Part shown: in pieces, positions 44,322 to 59,800 of the stretch
Position numbering within the stretch: the stretch's first letter is position 1
Layout: the number at the start of each line of letters is the position of its first letter
NCBI GenBank assembly: GCA_020086605.1
Contig: JACBWW010000021.1
Coordinates: 4,256,711-4,320,710 of the forward strand
Source of the DNA: Lanius collurio
Lineage: Eukaryota; Chordata; Aves; Passeriformes; Laniidae
Reading direction: 5' to 3'
DNA: 64,000 nucleotides
The notes under the pieces: generated by a model
Seen by the model: only the letters and a program-made list of their open reading frames with translations
Databases searched by the model: none
What the model was told of the DNA's origin: nothing
Translations under genes and position numbers: made by a program

Positions 44322-47300
44322 GTAAATACAGAGGCTCTTGCCAAAGTTGCAAGAGCTGTGTGCAGCCCTGCACTGAGCAGTTGTTGAGTGACAATGCTCA
44401 TCTTTAATACCTGTCTCCATAGCCTAATTCCATGTTAAACTCTAATTTGTTGATTCAGAATATTCTTTCGCAAACAATTTTTTACATAGTTGCTGCTAGC
44501 CACAGTCTTAAAAGGAGATGGAAACCATTACAGAGATTTTATTGATGAGGTAAAATTCAAGAGATATTCTTAAATTAACCCATAAACTTCCTTTTGATTC
44601 TCCACAGATGCAAGTTCCAATGAGGAGCAAATATAAAAAAGGCAATGCTAGCTTCCTGTCCTGTTTTCTGATGTAGCTGGGCTGACCTGAGCATTGATTA
44701 AGAATTAGCTGCTGCCGTTGATCTAGTTGGCTCTAGTGGGGATTTTTTGAAGTGTATAAACAAAGTGAATGTAGTATAACACCTATCCACAGAAAAGTCT
44801 GAAGCTCCTGACAGACTAGTGAGGTTGGAAGGCATCCTGGGCCATTGAAAGTAAGGAAACTATGCCAGGCTGCTATAGCAGGCAGTCAGTGCTAAATTGT
44901 TAAAAAAAGAGAAAGCATTTCCATTATTTGAATGGATCTATTTTTACCTGCAAGAGAGTATCAAAACTGAATTTAAAGTGTGTTGTCCTGGGAAGTACAG
45001 TAAACTCTTTTTCTCTCCCTTAGAGCAAAGCTAGCTGTTGCTTCAGATTGCCCTAGGCCTTGGAAGGGATGGATCTTCTGAATTAGAGCAAAATAGAAGA
45101 AACATGCCAGTGGAAGAAAATGTCACCAGAGCTGAAGGTACTGCTTTGGAGCAAGTCTAAAGTATCCTCTGTTGTTTTTTCTTAAGGACTCTTCATGTTA
45201 TTATATCTCCAGAACTCTGAAGATTTTTAAGTTCCAGCCTTCACTGCTCTTGCAGCACTTTACCTACAATTTGTGGCATGGCTACTCTGCTGGTCTCAGC
45301 AACCCATTGAAAAAGCTGCTGCTAGTTCTAATTCACAGTCTAGTGGTGTCAGACTGCAGAAGGTACTACAAATAGGTCAGAAGGCCTACTTAGTTAAAAT
45401 AACAGGTAACATGGAAGGAAGAGGTAGCATATTACTGTTTCTTCAAGAAGCATTTAGCATGCTCCTCCTTGTATGGGTTAACTGGGTTTTGCAAGTTCAT
45501 CACAAACTCTATTTCCAGAAGTAGTATGTTCCCTTTGAAACAGATTTCCTGTTGTCTGGAAAAGTCTCTTGACTTTTTTATTCGTTTAGTGGAAAGAATG
45601 CTTCCTGGTTTTTCCCAGTTAAAGGCTAACTTTTATTGGAAATGGTTGTTATTGCCCTAGAATGGGAGAGTATGTTATGGGTGCAAAATTAAGAAGTAGC
45701 CAGAATGTGGCTTGCTCAAAAAGACTTTCATAAATTCACTAGGTCAAGTGGGCTTTTAAAGATAGTGGATGCTCTTTGGCTGCCACAGAATAATGGAAAA
45801 TGAGCATTTGTAAAATCCAGTCCAGCTTAATTATGAAGCAGCACCTGTCTGAAAAAATATTTTTGCTTGTAACTGAACTGACTTGCTCATCACTGAACTT
45901 TTGCTGAGAGTGGAGAATAAAATGTAGTCATTCTTTCTGGTTTCACCCTAGAGATTGGCAAGTGATGCTCTTGGCTATGTAAATGTGTGAGACAGTCAGA
46001 TTTTTGATACATATTGACTCAAAAATATAAAGCATTGGCAGCCTATAGCAGCACTAAACCTTTATGCTATTTTAACAACAGAGTAGTGAAGGAGAGAACA
46101 AAGAAAAATGTGCAAATGTTCTACCAACTTCTTTATGGTTGTTAGCAGATAACCTTGGGAAAAGGTGTTTATTTGAACAATTGCTTCCAAAAAAAAAGGA
46201 AAGAGAAATTCTGTGCATACTTCACATTCTAACAGTTACAACACAGTGTCTATTTTTAATCATGTTCTTGCTGTAGCAATTTAACACATAGTTCTTTTAA
46301 TTTAAAATGTCTCCAGTGTGGGAGCTATTGGTTTTCTTGAAAACATCATGATTTTTTTACACTGAACTGTAATAAGTGGTTTCCTTTCCATGTCCAATTT
46401 TTTTTTCATTGGGCGTAATCTTCCTTAGCCTACAAAAAAAATTTCTAAAACTGCCTGACTTACCCTGTCTTTTCTTGATGTTAATTGGTAAGTTATGCTG
46501 TTGTAGTGGGTTGGTGATTTCACCCTATGGGTCTTTGATGCAGAGCACAAATTACTTCTTATTAAATAAAGAATGAGTGCAGCAGATCATATGTGTGTGG
46601 AAGACATTCAGACAATGGATCTGATTCTTAACTTCCTCATCCTTGCTAATGTGTAATTATATGAATATATATTCGATCTCCATGTTTTATGCAAGCACTT
46701 TCAAGGGCAAGGTTAGAGAGCCAAACTGTGAACTGCAAATGTAATCTGAAATCAATGAAATGAAATTAAATAGAGAAAGGTTACATTTTAAAATACGGCA
46801 TTTGGAATGCAAAATTTATGGATCAAATGTAAACTGAAGAATTACAAAAACTCCAACTATGATTAATTACAGGTAACATTTCCAGCAGTGTTTTGTTCTT
46901 AGCAACATGAGTTCATCCAAGAATAGTGATTTCCCTCTCAGTAGCATTTACAAGATCTATACTTAAGTCGTGTGTCTCATGGAAAATATCGTGGGAGATT
47001 TGAAAGGAGTCTGAAAAAGGGAAATGAAAATAAATATATTTGTTGCTGTCCACTATGAGCAATTTTTAAAGTAATGAAATTTGTTTATTCTACAAGGTAG
47101 ATATGGGACATGGATGTAGCAGTCCACTGTGTTAAGGTTTTGGATTTAATTATTTTGACCATTTCGAGGCTAGTTTTCAATAAGAGAGTCTTGCAAGGAT
47201 AAGGGGGGGAAAAAAGCAATTTAATTTTCAAGAAAAAAGATGGCACATGTAAGTAACAATTATTTTCTGACTGGGGGATAGGATGCAATGGATGCAGGAT

Positions 47301-47710
47301 AAGCATACTTTAGAAGGGCATCTATTTTTGCATCTTGCTTCAGGACAGGAAGATGGACTAAGCAGTCTTTCAAAACTTCTTTAATGTACAGTACAGCAAT
47401 AATGATAAGAATAATAAAGTGATTCTGTTTGTCTTGGTTGTTCTGTGTCCTATGAAATAGGGAATAAGCTGTGCTTAATTTTGGGAAATAGACTTATTCA
47501 GAATGGGGGAATGCTCTCAGAAAAGACTCTTGTTTTGATCGGGGACCTGGCAGGAATGGGTAAGTAAATAAAATTTTTATACAACCTCCACTTGCTGAGA
47601 GCATCCATTTCTTTTGATTTTAATGAACTCTGAATGGAGAACTTGTTTCTTGCTAAAGGACAGTAGTTTAATTGTCATTCAGCTAGATTCATAACCCACA
47701 TCAGGGATAT

Positions 47711-47824
47711 GGTTTTTTTCTGGTGTGTTTTGTTTTGTTGGAGTTTGTTTTGTTTTGTAGTTTGGTTTTGTTTGTTTGTTTTGCTTGTTGTTGGTGGGGT
47801 TTTTTGGTTTGTTTGGGATTTTTT
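47711..47824. repeat. GT-rich low-complexity tract (TTTTG/TTTGG)
   Basis: About 114 bases of TTTTG, TTTGG and TTTG units on the + strand (gttttgttttgttggagttt and on). It is the longest of the four tracts of this kind in the window. Confidence 0.8.
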
Positions 47825-50800
47825 AAAATGAATATGTATTTTTAAATATGTGTGCAGACAAAGTGCGTCTAGTTATGAAAAGTCAGTCCTCTGGCTCTAT
47901 ATCTTCTAGAGAAGTTTTTTCCTTGCTATGTAAAAGCTCTTGTCCTTGTCATGCTGGAGTTGAACTTGGATATCTGGCCTGGGAAACCACAGGCTGAAAT
48001 TTCTTTTGGATGTATTCAGTTTTTCAGCCAAAAGTCTGAATTGCTTAAAGCTACTCTTGTACACTCATTTGTTCTAGAATATTGCTTGCATACCTTATTC
48101 CTAATTCCTTGCATGCATTTTCTATCTTTTGCAGGCTGAATTTTCAGTGCACAGATACTTCTTAAACAGGAACATAAATATAATTCAAAGCTGTTTCATT
48201 TAAGTAACAGTCCTTCACAAACTGCTCGGACACACCATTCTTTGGGTGGGAATTTCTACAGTGTTTATGTGAAGATAGAGATTTCTCTTTAATTGTAAGA
48301 TTTCTGCAATATCAGAGCCTCAAACGTTTTACATTGTCCTGTTGGTTCCTGATTTGTCACTTTTCCACTGTGATGATGAATGTTTTTAGCAAAAAGGCTG
48401 AAGCATTTGGCTGTCCACATGAGCAATGACTGATCAGACTAAGAGTGCTATAAAGCTCAGTTGATACTTCTGCCATTCCTTTTCTGCTGCTGAAAACTGG
48501 TCAATTTTCTTTTAGAAGTGCAGAGGGAATTACTTCCTTCCCATCCCCCTGCTTCTAACTGTAAACTTGTAGTTTCTCCACACTAAAACAGTGTCAGCAC
48601 ATTTGGCATCTTTTCAGTCCTATGCTGGAAATACATTGTATAATTCAGTGTGAGGCTTCTTGGATTTCTTTATAATTATGCTTAATTGATAACATAGCTG
48701 CATGTGATACATCACTTGCATCTTCTTTTTTATCACTCAGAGTAAGATTTCAATAAAAGACTTGAAAGTATTTACCAGCTGGTTTACTTCTTTCAGTCTG
48801 ACTCTACAGCCTCATAGTATTCTGCAGAGATGCAAAGTCACTTTTTACCAAAATAGAACAGTTTTACTTTTCAGTTTAATCTTCTTAATATTTATTGGAA
48901 ACCAAAATCTGTCACTCATTTGAAAGTGACTTGATGAATCTTGGTAAGTGTTGTCAGTATTTTCATCCAGATAAATTTAGTGTCGTGGGCCCTTGTGTTT
49001 AAACACATGTACTTCAGTTATATACCCACCTTTTGTGGCTCAATGTGCTGCAGAGTAGTAATCTGCACAGTAATATTTGAATGTGCTTTGAGCTGAATAC
49101 ATCCCAAGCTCTGCCTACTCTCTGGGTGGAACCTTTTTTCCCCCTGCAGTTATCACCAGCAGCTGGAAAGTTGGATAGGAATTTTAATTCTAATGCTTAG
49201 ATCCTTTCAGTTTCACCGTCTGCTCATGCAGAGTACCTGTATGAGAAAGTCACTTCCTTTGTACTTGATGTAGATGGTTTTAGTCTGAGGCAGCAAGTTG
49301 CCTTGAGGCACTTGAAGCAAAGCTAGGAGAATTTTGAAATAAAACTTGATCCTTTCATTTCCATTTAAGTTAATGCCATTAAAAAAACCAATCCTTTCCA
49401 CAACTGAATTTAATATTATTACACTGGAGAAGGAATGGAAACTGTTTCCAGGTAGAAATTATGTTTCCTCTGCAACTTGCTATTTTTGGATTTCTATTAG
49501 CATATCTTTTGTGGCTTTTCAGTTAGAAAATATTAGCTGCAACTGAGATTGAAGGTACCTCACTTCAGAGACAGTCAAATTACAATTTCAGCTAGTATCA
49601 ATGTGAACACTGTATTTGGGTTGTTTTGCTGTGATTTTTTGTAACTATCTTATTTTTGTTTTATTTTTTGGCCTAAGTCAACATTTACCTATGCTTGAGA
49701 AGTAGCATGAGTTTTCCTTGTTCAGTGCCTTTCATTTTTAGAACATTGCACTATGCCTTCCAAAAACTGCAAAGTTGAAAACAGAAAATCTTTACCAGTG
49801 CCTTGCCCATATCATACTGAAGAAACTTGGCAAGGAGTTCTATTGAACCAGTGGAAGAGCCTTATAATAGCACTGTCAGAGGGCTGTGGGAGTACTGAAT
49901 CTCCCAATTCCCTCTCTGTGAGGAATCCAGAGCTTTTTTGCCAGGGGAAGTTCTAATCAGGGTTATGGATCAGGCAGTTGATTTGTGTTCTCTCCTAACA
50001 CAGTGATAATGAAAATATAAAACTTTTCTTCCTCATACAAATCTGAAGTATAGAATGTTTTACCAGAATGTGTGATAAGTTTGTTTATCTGAATCAGATT
50101 TTTAACACTGCAATATCACCACCCTGCAAAACACCAGAAAAAATTCCTTAAGTTTCTTTCCTTTTCATGAGGTTTTCATAGGAATGTTTTCCTGTTCTGT
50201 TTCTCATGAAACCTACCTCCCAGCCATTGTGTTACAAGTGGTGAGATTGTTGTTTGAAAACAGAATGAAAAAACAATCTTTTTTGACGCGGTTCAGGGAC
50301 AAGAACTTGCTGTGTTATACATTGCTTTGTGAGAGCTTAACTTGGTTTCCAGACTGTACAGAGAAAAACTCCTGCCATAATTCCTGCACACACAGACCCC
50401 AGGGGAAGCTGCTGAAGAAGACTTGAGGCCCGGGCCTCCACATGCAAGTGTCTTTCCACACAGCGAATGATCCAAAGAGCAACTTCTATAAATAGTGTCA
50501 TTTCCAATTGCAGAGATTTTTGTCCTTTCCTGTGGATTCCTTGCCAAATGTTTTCTCAGTTCTGAAGTAGAGATGGTTCTGTAGCCAGCATGCACTTAAA
50601 TAGCCCTTGGAGAGCTGTATTAGATTTTTGTTGGCTTTCATTTGAACTTTTAAACTGTCATTATTTTAGCAGCATCTGTAGAAAAGCATTGCCTCTTGGT
50701 GTTGTTTGCTCTTTTCTATTGTCGTAACAGCATAGTAAAACAAGGCTGTGACTGATAGCTTTGTAACATTTATACCAAGGGTATTGCATTGCCATGCAGC

Positions 50801-53800
50801 ATTGTTCTGAATGTTGTCTTCTTTACCTTAGGGTACAATGGACTGTGGCTCAACAAAACTTTTTGAACAGAGGGGATTTAGATTTATTTGCAGATTTCCC
50901 AATGCGAGTCTTGGCACTTCTTGTGTCTGAAGACACTGTATTGAGAAAATGTTGATTTGTCTATTGGATGATTTTGAAAGGGAAATATAGTTAATGGTCA
51001 TAAATCAGAAGTGAGAAAAGCTCCATTTAAAGGGTCATGTTTAACAAAATAACTGTGCTGTGACAACTTTCAAGTATTAAGTAGCTAAGATATTTATTTA
51101 TTTATAAGAGATGCAAAGATACAACTGGTTTACCAAGAATCAAGTTTTATCAAATACTTGATCCTGGCAAATATTTATTTGTGCTGCCGCAGCATCTTTG
51201 CACTTTTGGAGAATATTAATGCAAGTTTCAATGTTCCCTTCTCCTCATATGTAGTTTCATGTTGTTTCTTAACTGTGTTACTGCAATATTGCAAAACCTC
51301 TTCATCTTGTGATTATAGCACTAAATTCAGCAGTCTTCTACAAAGACATTTAAAATTAGTTGTAAGTTCATGCTTTGAGATGCATAGCATTTTTGTAATT
51401 TCATGGAGAACTTTGCATAGAGACTTCTCTTGAGGGAGCTTGGAGCTTGCTAGTGCAAGATCTGTTTTCATTGCAGGTGGCTGTGGTAAAACAGCAAGAG
51501 AAAGTACTGGGCCCTGAAGGTTGTCCAGCAAAAAAATTATTTCCTTCTTTTTGTTTACAGTGTGTATTCTGACATCATTTGAGACAACTACAACTACACA
51601 GTTTGGTAATGCAATTCATGATGTGTCAGGTATAGCAGATGGATGCATGCCAGTGTTTCAAGGAATTAGAATGGTTTCTTTCTCTAGCTTGTTCTGGAGA
51701 ACTCCTAGTCCAGAGTTGTTTTTTTTCTTTTTTAAACAAGATTTATTTTCAGATGTCTCTATTAAATTCTAAAAAGCAGCTGCAATTGCTGGCAAGTATC
51801 TGAATGAGCTCACAATGATATTCCTAAAGTACTATCTCAAACTACTTACTTATTCATTCCAACATGCTATCTACTGGTGAAGACTTTACCACCAAACATA
51901 ATGTCTACATGTTCAAACTGCTGTGAGTTGCAGATGGGTTACTGTCCAGGGAGTCAAAAGTGTATAGCTGTGATCTTTCCTTGTAAATGAAGAACAATAA
52001 TTATAATAAACCTTGACACTGTGATCCTTATTTGGAAAAAAAAAATAATGACAGAATAATACCTTTAGGATTTTAAACTAGTAAAATACATATTGTTCAT
52101 TGTGTACCTTGCCAGTAAAGGCTTGCAGATTTGACACAAGGGGTTTAGCATTTGTAAGTCATTCATGATAAAATCTAATCCCTTATGTGCCATTGAAAGC
52201 AGAAAGAAATGGTAGTTGCAGTTAAACAACTGATAGATTGATAGTTGCAGTTAGGCTTCATTAACTAAGCATTGAATGCCAGCTGCTGGATAGGACTCAG
52301 GTTCCATTGTGGAACCTCTTGGTTCCTTTGCAGCCTAACCCAGTTGAACCCAGCTGAAATTGGTAGTCATCATTTCTTCCGAATTTTTAACCATAAATCA
52401 CTTCAGTGGGTGTTTTCTTGCATCAGTCTACAGCCATTTAAGCATAAACATTCCAGTGGAGTTTTTACTGGATAGAACTAGGGCAGAAAGTTGCCAGCAA
52501 AACAATCACGTTCAGGTCCCTTGCTTCAACAGAAGAAGGTATAACTGAGCTTGGCTGAAAGCAGAACTGTTTTTCCAGCAATGAAAAGCATCTGACTTGG
52601 GCATGGGCTTGGTTCAGTGGCTAAATGTCACAGTAATGACTATGGGAACCATGTAGTACTGTGAGAAAAGAACAAGGGAAAAGGGAAGTGTATTGTGAGA
52701 TGAGGACAAGAAAATGTGGGGATGCTGTTGTCTGTCTGGGAGGAGGAAGATTGAGAAGTTCTTTGTTCCCTTTATGCCTTCTCCTTTAGCTTTGAACCAT
52801 TCAAACTTCTGATTACTTCATCTAAATAGCATGAATATTTTGTCTAAAACACTACTGCTTTATGGAATATTTGGAAAAATGAGTAATCCTTCAAATCAGC
52901 ATATTATCCAAAAACCTACTTTGGTCTAGGTTCTGCTGTAGAAACTCAGTTGGAGGTTGAGGCTGTAAATGGCATCCTACAGTTCTATACTTGCACAAAA
53001 GGCTTGGCTTTGATCTTACTGCATTGAAGTTAGAAGATTATTAGAAATTAAATTAATTCTTTGTAAATATTATGCCAGGTATCTGGCAAAGTGGTATAAA
53101 AAATTGCTGTAAAAACCTATGAAACATCACAAACTGAAATGGACTTGCCTACTGTTTATATAGAGTGTTGTTTTTCATGCCACAAATATTTTTGACCGTC
53201 CAAACTGTGCAGTATAAGATTGTGCCAAACAGAGTAGAATCCAGTGTACCAAACAGAAACCACCTTAACAGAGACAGTAAGCAATAAAAATGTGCCATGA
53301 AGCAATTCGGTCTTCAGTCCTGGTTGCTAGAGGTATTTTTTAAGGTTGGTCAAGGCTGACAATCTGTAGCATTTAAGTAATGACTGCTCTAATTAGGTTG
53401 AAAATTCAAAAATAAAGATTGCTGCTTATATGTTCTTATTCCTTTTAAAAAGAAAATATGCTAATCTGATTATTTTTTTCATATTTGTCAAGTCCACCTC
53501 AGTCAGATACACTGTAGCAATTGGATGTCTCTCCCCCCTCTCCCCACATGTGCCATTAATAGGAAGTTTCAGTGCCTGACAAATAAAGAAGTGTTCACCT
53601 GGGGCTGTTCAAGAGAGTCAAATATAGGAGCTGCTGTGAAAACTAAATTCACACTGGTGTTAGTCATGGAGTTTTGTTCTTTTCTAGCACCTCTCAGCAC
53701 AAATGTTTGCTTGGGAAGTTTTACTTCTGCATGTGTTGGAGGTTTGAGCTTTATTCCCTTTGCTTTGTTTTACCCTAGTGTTTTGTGGTACAGTGCTTTC

Positions 53801-56800
53801 TCTTTGTCTTAATGAAGCATCACCCACCGCTAGTGGTTGTGATCCTCAGCTGGAAGAACTAATCCTTGCTGCAGGTGCTGTGGTTTAGTTTGTTCAGTGG
53901 TTGTTTAATATCACGTGGCTCTTACAGAACATGGCTTCTCCAGGTTAGAGACCTTGCCCCTCCTCTCTTTTCTTGGCTCTTAAAATTCTGGTTTAAGTTT
54001 ATAAAAAATGTGAAACTTGGTCTATTGGTTTTTTTGTTCTGGCATGTAAATTGCTTAAGTTGACCAATTTGGTATGGTAGCTGATGAAATTTGAGTTTGT
54101 CAGCTATGATTGTATTCCTCAGATGCTAGAACTGATTATAAACAGTCTTGTTTGAGCAGTATTCCTGTGCAAAAGTTTTATTCAGGTTCAAGACAAAAAA
54201 AAAAAAAGATAGACCATTGTATTTCATCATTCATACTTGAGTATTTCTTATCTTAGATTTTTTTTCTTTGTGAGTTTAATTTTCATGAAAAATTATCCCA
54301 GCACAGTGTGCCAAATGTGACTTACTATCCACCAGCATTCTTAATTTCTATGGGGCTCATAGGAGTTAAATGCAATATCTCATACTTTAATTGTTTTGTC
54401 TTTAGTGAGTTTGCTCTAATCCTTGAATCAGCTACAGCATTAAGCTCAGATGAGCCCTTGGGACTGTGCAGTTCTGTGAATATTGACATAGGCTCATAAA
54501 GAAGAACAGTTTGTCTTGTGTAATTCAGAAAATACATTAGTAAATGAACTCAAAGCCTGTAGTTTGGGAATACATTATTTGTGTCAGAGGCTAAGAAAAG
54601 GAGTGAAAGTTTGATCAGAAGTGCTGTTTATCCTAAATAATTTACGCTTGTAAAGGCTGAAGAGTCCCAGAAAGAGGATACTAAAATGTGAGATTATGTT
54701 AAGCTGCACTGAATTTTAAGTGATGGGGAAATCCTAATGTTGCATGTGAAGCAATGATCCATGAGCTGGCCACTAACTCCTCAGGAGTTAATGTTTTGTT
54801 TTGCTAGTAAGAGCAAAAATTAAAAAGAAAAAAAAGCTTCCATGGCTATCTTGTTTTCTTTGAGACAATCTGAAATGCAGTTGCTTATCTATGTCCAGCT
54901 TCTGCTCAGACTGGCCAGCAGCACAAGGGGAATTAATGAGAGGAGTAAGGGAAAAGCATCCATCAACTTTGTAATGTATGTGCTAGGAAAAATAATTATC
55001 TGATTATGCTGGGACTCTGAAAGCAGGGTAACAAGGAATGGCTGTGGGATTAGTGAGCTTTGTGGCAGTTTCCCCAGAAAGTAAAGTTAAAAAAAATGTT
55101 CAAGCTGTTACGCCATCTTTTTCTTCTGCTTTTTTTCTTGCAGTGGGAATTGTGGATTAATATAAAACTAATTAATTTTGCATGTATATTGGAGTATCTT
55201 CTGTGTTCAGCTAGGCAGAAGCACCAGTGCAGTGCACATATAACAAAATCCAAAGTGCTGCATAAAGGAAATACCTCTTTTATATCCAGAGGAAAGTCAT
55301 TAGGAGTGATCCGATTTTGCCCTTTAGGTGGCTGAGTGTGGGGTGAGTAGAGGTGACTTGCAGCATCAAGTGAGTGGTCAGGAAATGAGCTTCTGTTTGT
55401 GAAGGGTTAGAGGATGTTTTCTAACTCTAGAGCCTGGTGCAGAAGATGCTGTGGGAAGAGCTGCTCTTTGTATGATTTTTCCTCAGCACTCAGAAGCAGC
55501 CACAAGAATCCTTTTTACCTTTATTGCATTAGCTATTGCAAAGGCTCTGTTCCCCTGCAGGCAGCTGGTGGAGTGGCCCAGAAAATGGTGGGGAAGAATT
55601 AAATAGTATAAAAAGTGTATACTGACTGATCAGCAAATCCAGGAACTTACTATAAAAGGAAGATTTTGTGTGTTTTGATGTTCATTTTGAAGACTAGTTT
55701 CTCACTTTTTCATGTATAAATGTGTTCTGATTACTGTCAATTTTAACTGTGTGATCTCAGCTCTGTCATTGCTGAAGGAACAATGTCCTGTCTTTGTATC
55801 TGCCGAAGAGATCAAATCATAACTTTTTATAGTGTAAACAAAATATTTTGCAGAAAGAATTATCATCTGCATTGTGTTGTACTCTTTTTATTTTGTCAGC
55901 AGGGTGATTTTAAATATGCAGGATATTTTAAATATTACTTGTTTGTCCTTCTACACTTTGCTGAGATTTAGAAGTCTGTTATGACTTTTGGTTCAAAAGA
56001 CTGGATATTATTAAAAGTCTTAAAAATTTGCAACTTTTTTTATTTCCTCCCACTCCCCCTTTTTTTTTAATATGAACCTATTAGAAATCCTGTGCAGTTT
56101 TTCATATTACACCAAGCTATATGTGAGTTTCTCTCTAGAAAGAATTGAAATTCGTTAATTTTTTTTTTACCTTTTTAAACAAAATTTTAGCTCACTTCTG
56201 GTACCATTAAATGTGTTATTCACAGGAGTGTATGTAAGAATGGGGCCTTTATTTCTCGATCCTTAACCTAGATTATACTAAAATAGGTCTGTCAAAAACA
56301 AGTGCCAGTATCTCTTCAACTGCTGGACTTGGCTTTGAGTTAGTCTGAATTTGATTACCATTGACGTTGGTTTGACAGCAAGAGCCCTTCAGAGGTCATG
56401 TTGGAAAGCTTTGGGAGGGCAAAGCAGACAATCTTTTTTTTCAGTTGGAATTGCAATTAATAATGTGCTTTTGGGCTTTGTCTATTACTTTTGACTAGTT
56501 TTAAATGTAGAAGATGAAACACCCTGTTCAGAATGCATTGAGCAGAATAATTAATAAAAAAAGATTCAAACCTTTTTGAGGCTTCCTACTGACAGTACTT
56601 TGGGAGTTACTTTCATGTCAAATCATAAGTTAGTTTTACTCAGTGTTATAGTAGCACTGAAAGTGCTGAATGACTGACAGACACTGTACCATAGAAGAGT
56701 CCACAATCTCTCCCAGCTGATTATTATTTTATCATGTGATTTAAATTGAATCTTACTCATCTTCAGCAACTTGGGAGTTTAACTGTTTTCCTCTTATAGG

Positions 56801-59800
56801 ATACCATAGTTACTCTTCATGTTGCTGTCTTTAGAAAGGAGGTTGAAGGAAGTCAGTCAGTTTTTAGGGGCAGTGATGCTGAACTGAATAGTTTGGTGCA
56901 CCTATTCTGGTTGATACAATTACTTGCTACAATTGTCTGATAGTGTCTCATGTCTAATAGAGTTCTTGGTATTTGCAGCATTTTGTGTTTCCTTTTAGTA
57001 ACTTGAGGACTAAATTTTTATTGCAGGGAGGTGATTTCTGCCCTGCATTAGTTCTGCTGATGCTCAGCCTAGGTGTATGTAGAAGCTGCTTTGTGGCTTT
57101 ACCCTTGTACTGTGCCTCTCTGTGTTTTCTGGAATAATTAAATATGAAAGTTTGATTAGACAAGATCCTTGCACTTCCCCAGCCTTTGCATGGCTGACTG
57201 TACATACAGTAGGAAGCTTTTTAAAGAGAGAAACATTCTATTTCCTTCTGTGTCTGAAAAATACTCAGGTGGGAAAGATACTGCTTTTATTTTGTTTGGG
57301 TTATAAGACAGCTACATTATAAATACTAAAAGAAATCAGAATTTGATACAGACTGGTTTGACAGCAGATTCCAATAGCACATACACACTTGACTTCAATT
57401 CAAAGCAAATTGCAAGCACTGCTTGGGAAATTTTACAGTTTGAAATAATTTGATCTTAGCTGTGTAATGAAGCTATCAACAGTTGATGAAAGCTGATATA
57501 CATTCAGACACATAAGAATGTAGTCTGAGATGCAGAACACATTTGTGTTTAGAACTGCTGAGCATAGTTTTGGAAACTGCCTCATGGCTGTAAGGTGTGT
57601 GTGGCAGGGGAAAGGAGAAGAGGGATTCCCTAAAGATGGTGTGCCAATGAATCACTTTTAAAAGCTGAGAAAAGTTGAAGTTTGCTGATGGTACCATATG
57701 CCACCTTGTCCTACCATACATTCCAGGTGGGTTTGACTTCTCTGGAGGATAATGTGTGTTCATCCAATAATCTGAGCTTCTGTGAGTAAAATGGAAAGTT
57801 AGGTGCCCTGTTGATCTTGGGGAAGGTGTTAGCCCATATTGCAAGGATCTAAACAAGCTGGGATTCTGTATGTTCCTTTGACAATTTCCCCTTTTTTTGT
57901 GTTCAGTCAGGTTGTCTGCAAATGTGCAGAGATTAAATATATTTATCTTGGCATGTATTGTATTTTTAATGCATTATAGATGACAAGAATTGTTTTTGTA
58001 CAGTTCTATCTTGTTTGCTATACTTTATTTCCTCATATTTTGCCATGAAATCCTGCTTGAAGAAAATCTATTATGATTTAAGAAAATAAACAAAAGCTTG
58101 AGAGGTCAAAAAATGCATTTATAGTGACAATCTCATTTACCTTAAAGTCCTTGTGACATACAAAACAAGCAGTATCAAAATAAATGTTTTTATAGTCTCT
58201 CCATCAGAAATTAAGGGAAAGCAGCAGATGTCCTGTATAAATGTAAAATTTCCAAGAATGATTATGCTGAAAGAAAAATCAAATAATCTAAATGCTAAAG
58301 CCCTCTAAACTTTTAATCACTTACTTAATGTATATGGCATTAAATTAACCATTTAAGTTTATATACTTCTGTACTGATTAAAATTCTCAATTTGGAAAAA
58401 TCCTGGCCCAAACTTCCCTAGTGTTTGCACCAGCTGTGGGTGAGTGCTCTGTGCAGGCTTTACTGAGAGGCCATAGTGAGTCTGGGAAGGATGACACAAG
58501 AGGCCAGGCTGGGTTGGTTTTTACTGTGCTGCACAGGGGCTCTTCACCTTATTGCAGACACCTGATAGAGCAGAGCCTTTCAGCTCGGGTTACTCACACA
58601 CCTCCATCTGCAGTCTGATAACACAGCCTGACTGCAGCTGAACTTCTTGTTTCCTCTCTAGCACAAATCTCTGTCAGAAAACTTAGCAGGTTTCTCTTTC
58701 TCCCTATTGCCTGGAAGTCTGTTGCAGGAGTCCTCATAATTCAAGCCTAAGCAATGAAAATGGAGTCGTAAGAGTGAAGAGCTTGGGTGTCAAAAGATGT
58801 CCTTTTTTTGGTCACATCAATACGAGTCAGTCTTCCAAGAACAACCGTGTGTTAATCTGCACACTACAGGGCTTAACCTACCTGAGAGGAGCTGATCTGA
58901 GAGTCGCTTTATGTGACAGTGTTTATCTTTTAAATGATAAAACAGAAGCAGGCCTTAAAATTTGAAGTGGCATCTTCTGAAGGTATATAAGGAGGCAGTA
59001 GTCATCTTTGCAAACAAACTGAAGTTGGAAAATAAACTTTGTTGCTTTAGCAATTACAGAAAACACAGATTTGAATTTATTTTTTTTTTTTGTCTGAAGA
59101 GTGTAAATAGAAAACATAGTCACTTCATTTTTGTTAATCTGGGAATTTTTGTCTCCTGGCTCCTAAGATTTGCATACCAAAGTGAGTAGCAGTGTTGCAT
59201 TTGGGAAGTATAAGACTAGAATACTACGCACTGAATCTTCAGGGCTGGAAGAGTAAATTAGGTGACTCTGTACCATCTTCTGAAGTAGGTGGTGATTGGA
59301 AAACATTACATTGAATATTCAGTCCTAAATTAAGTGAAAATTTACATAAATCTTGGATCACATGTTGCCTTTAAGCCATGTTTGTTCAGATAGAGCACAA
59401 AAGCTTCTCAAAGCTCCGGAGGAGAGCATTTCTGAAGGTTCTATAGGTGATTTCCTTTGTCAGGAGTCTACCCTAGTGGCTGAAAAATCCCATCCTTTCC
59501 TTTGTAGAGATTAATGGTGCAAATTGAGGTAAGTCCTTTATATTAATCCAAAAGAAAAATATGCTGTCAGTTTTTAATTCTCTTCAGACTTGTGAGCAAG
59601 CCTATACCAGTAATTAGCTTCAGCCTTAATCCTTGAACAGAAATAACATCAGACTTCAGTCAGCAAGAGCAGACTTCTCAACTGGAATAAATCAACCCAA
59701 TTCTAATTAAAGTAGCTGATTCAATGTAGCTGTTATTTAATGTAGCAGCTGTTTGCTCAATGTCGGAATCATTCTGTATAGAGAGTCAAATTCACCTGTC

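Noticed and set aside
44817..44850. Another CR1 3' fragment (gaggttggaaggcatcct)
   Set aside because: The similarity is limited to a few common words and the diagnostic agtccaac part is missing.
57476..57856. 126-codon minus-strand frame as a gene
   Set aside because: No domain, AT-rich random-looking codon use and no splice context. Long frames of this size are expected by chance in 64 kb.
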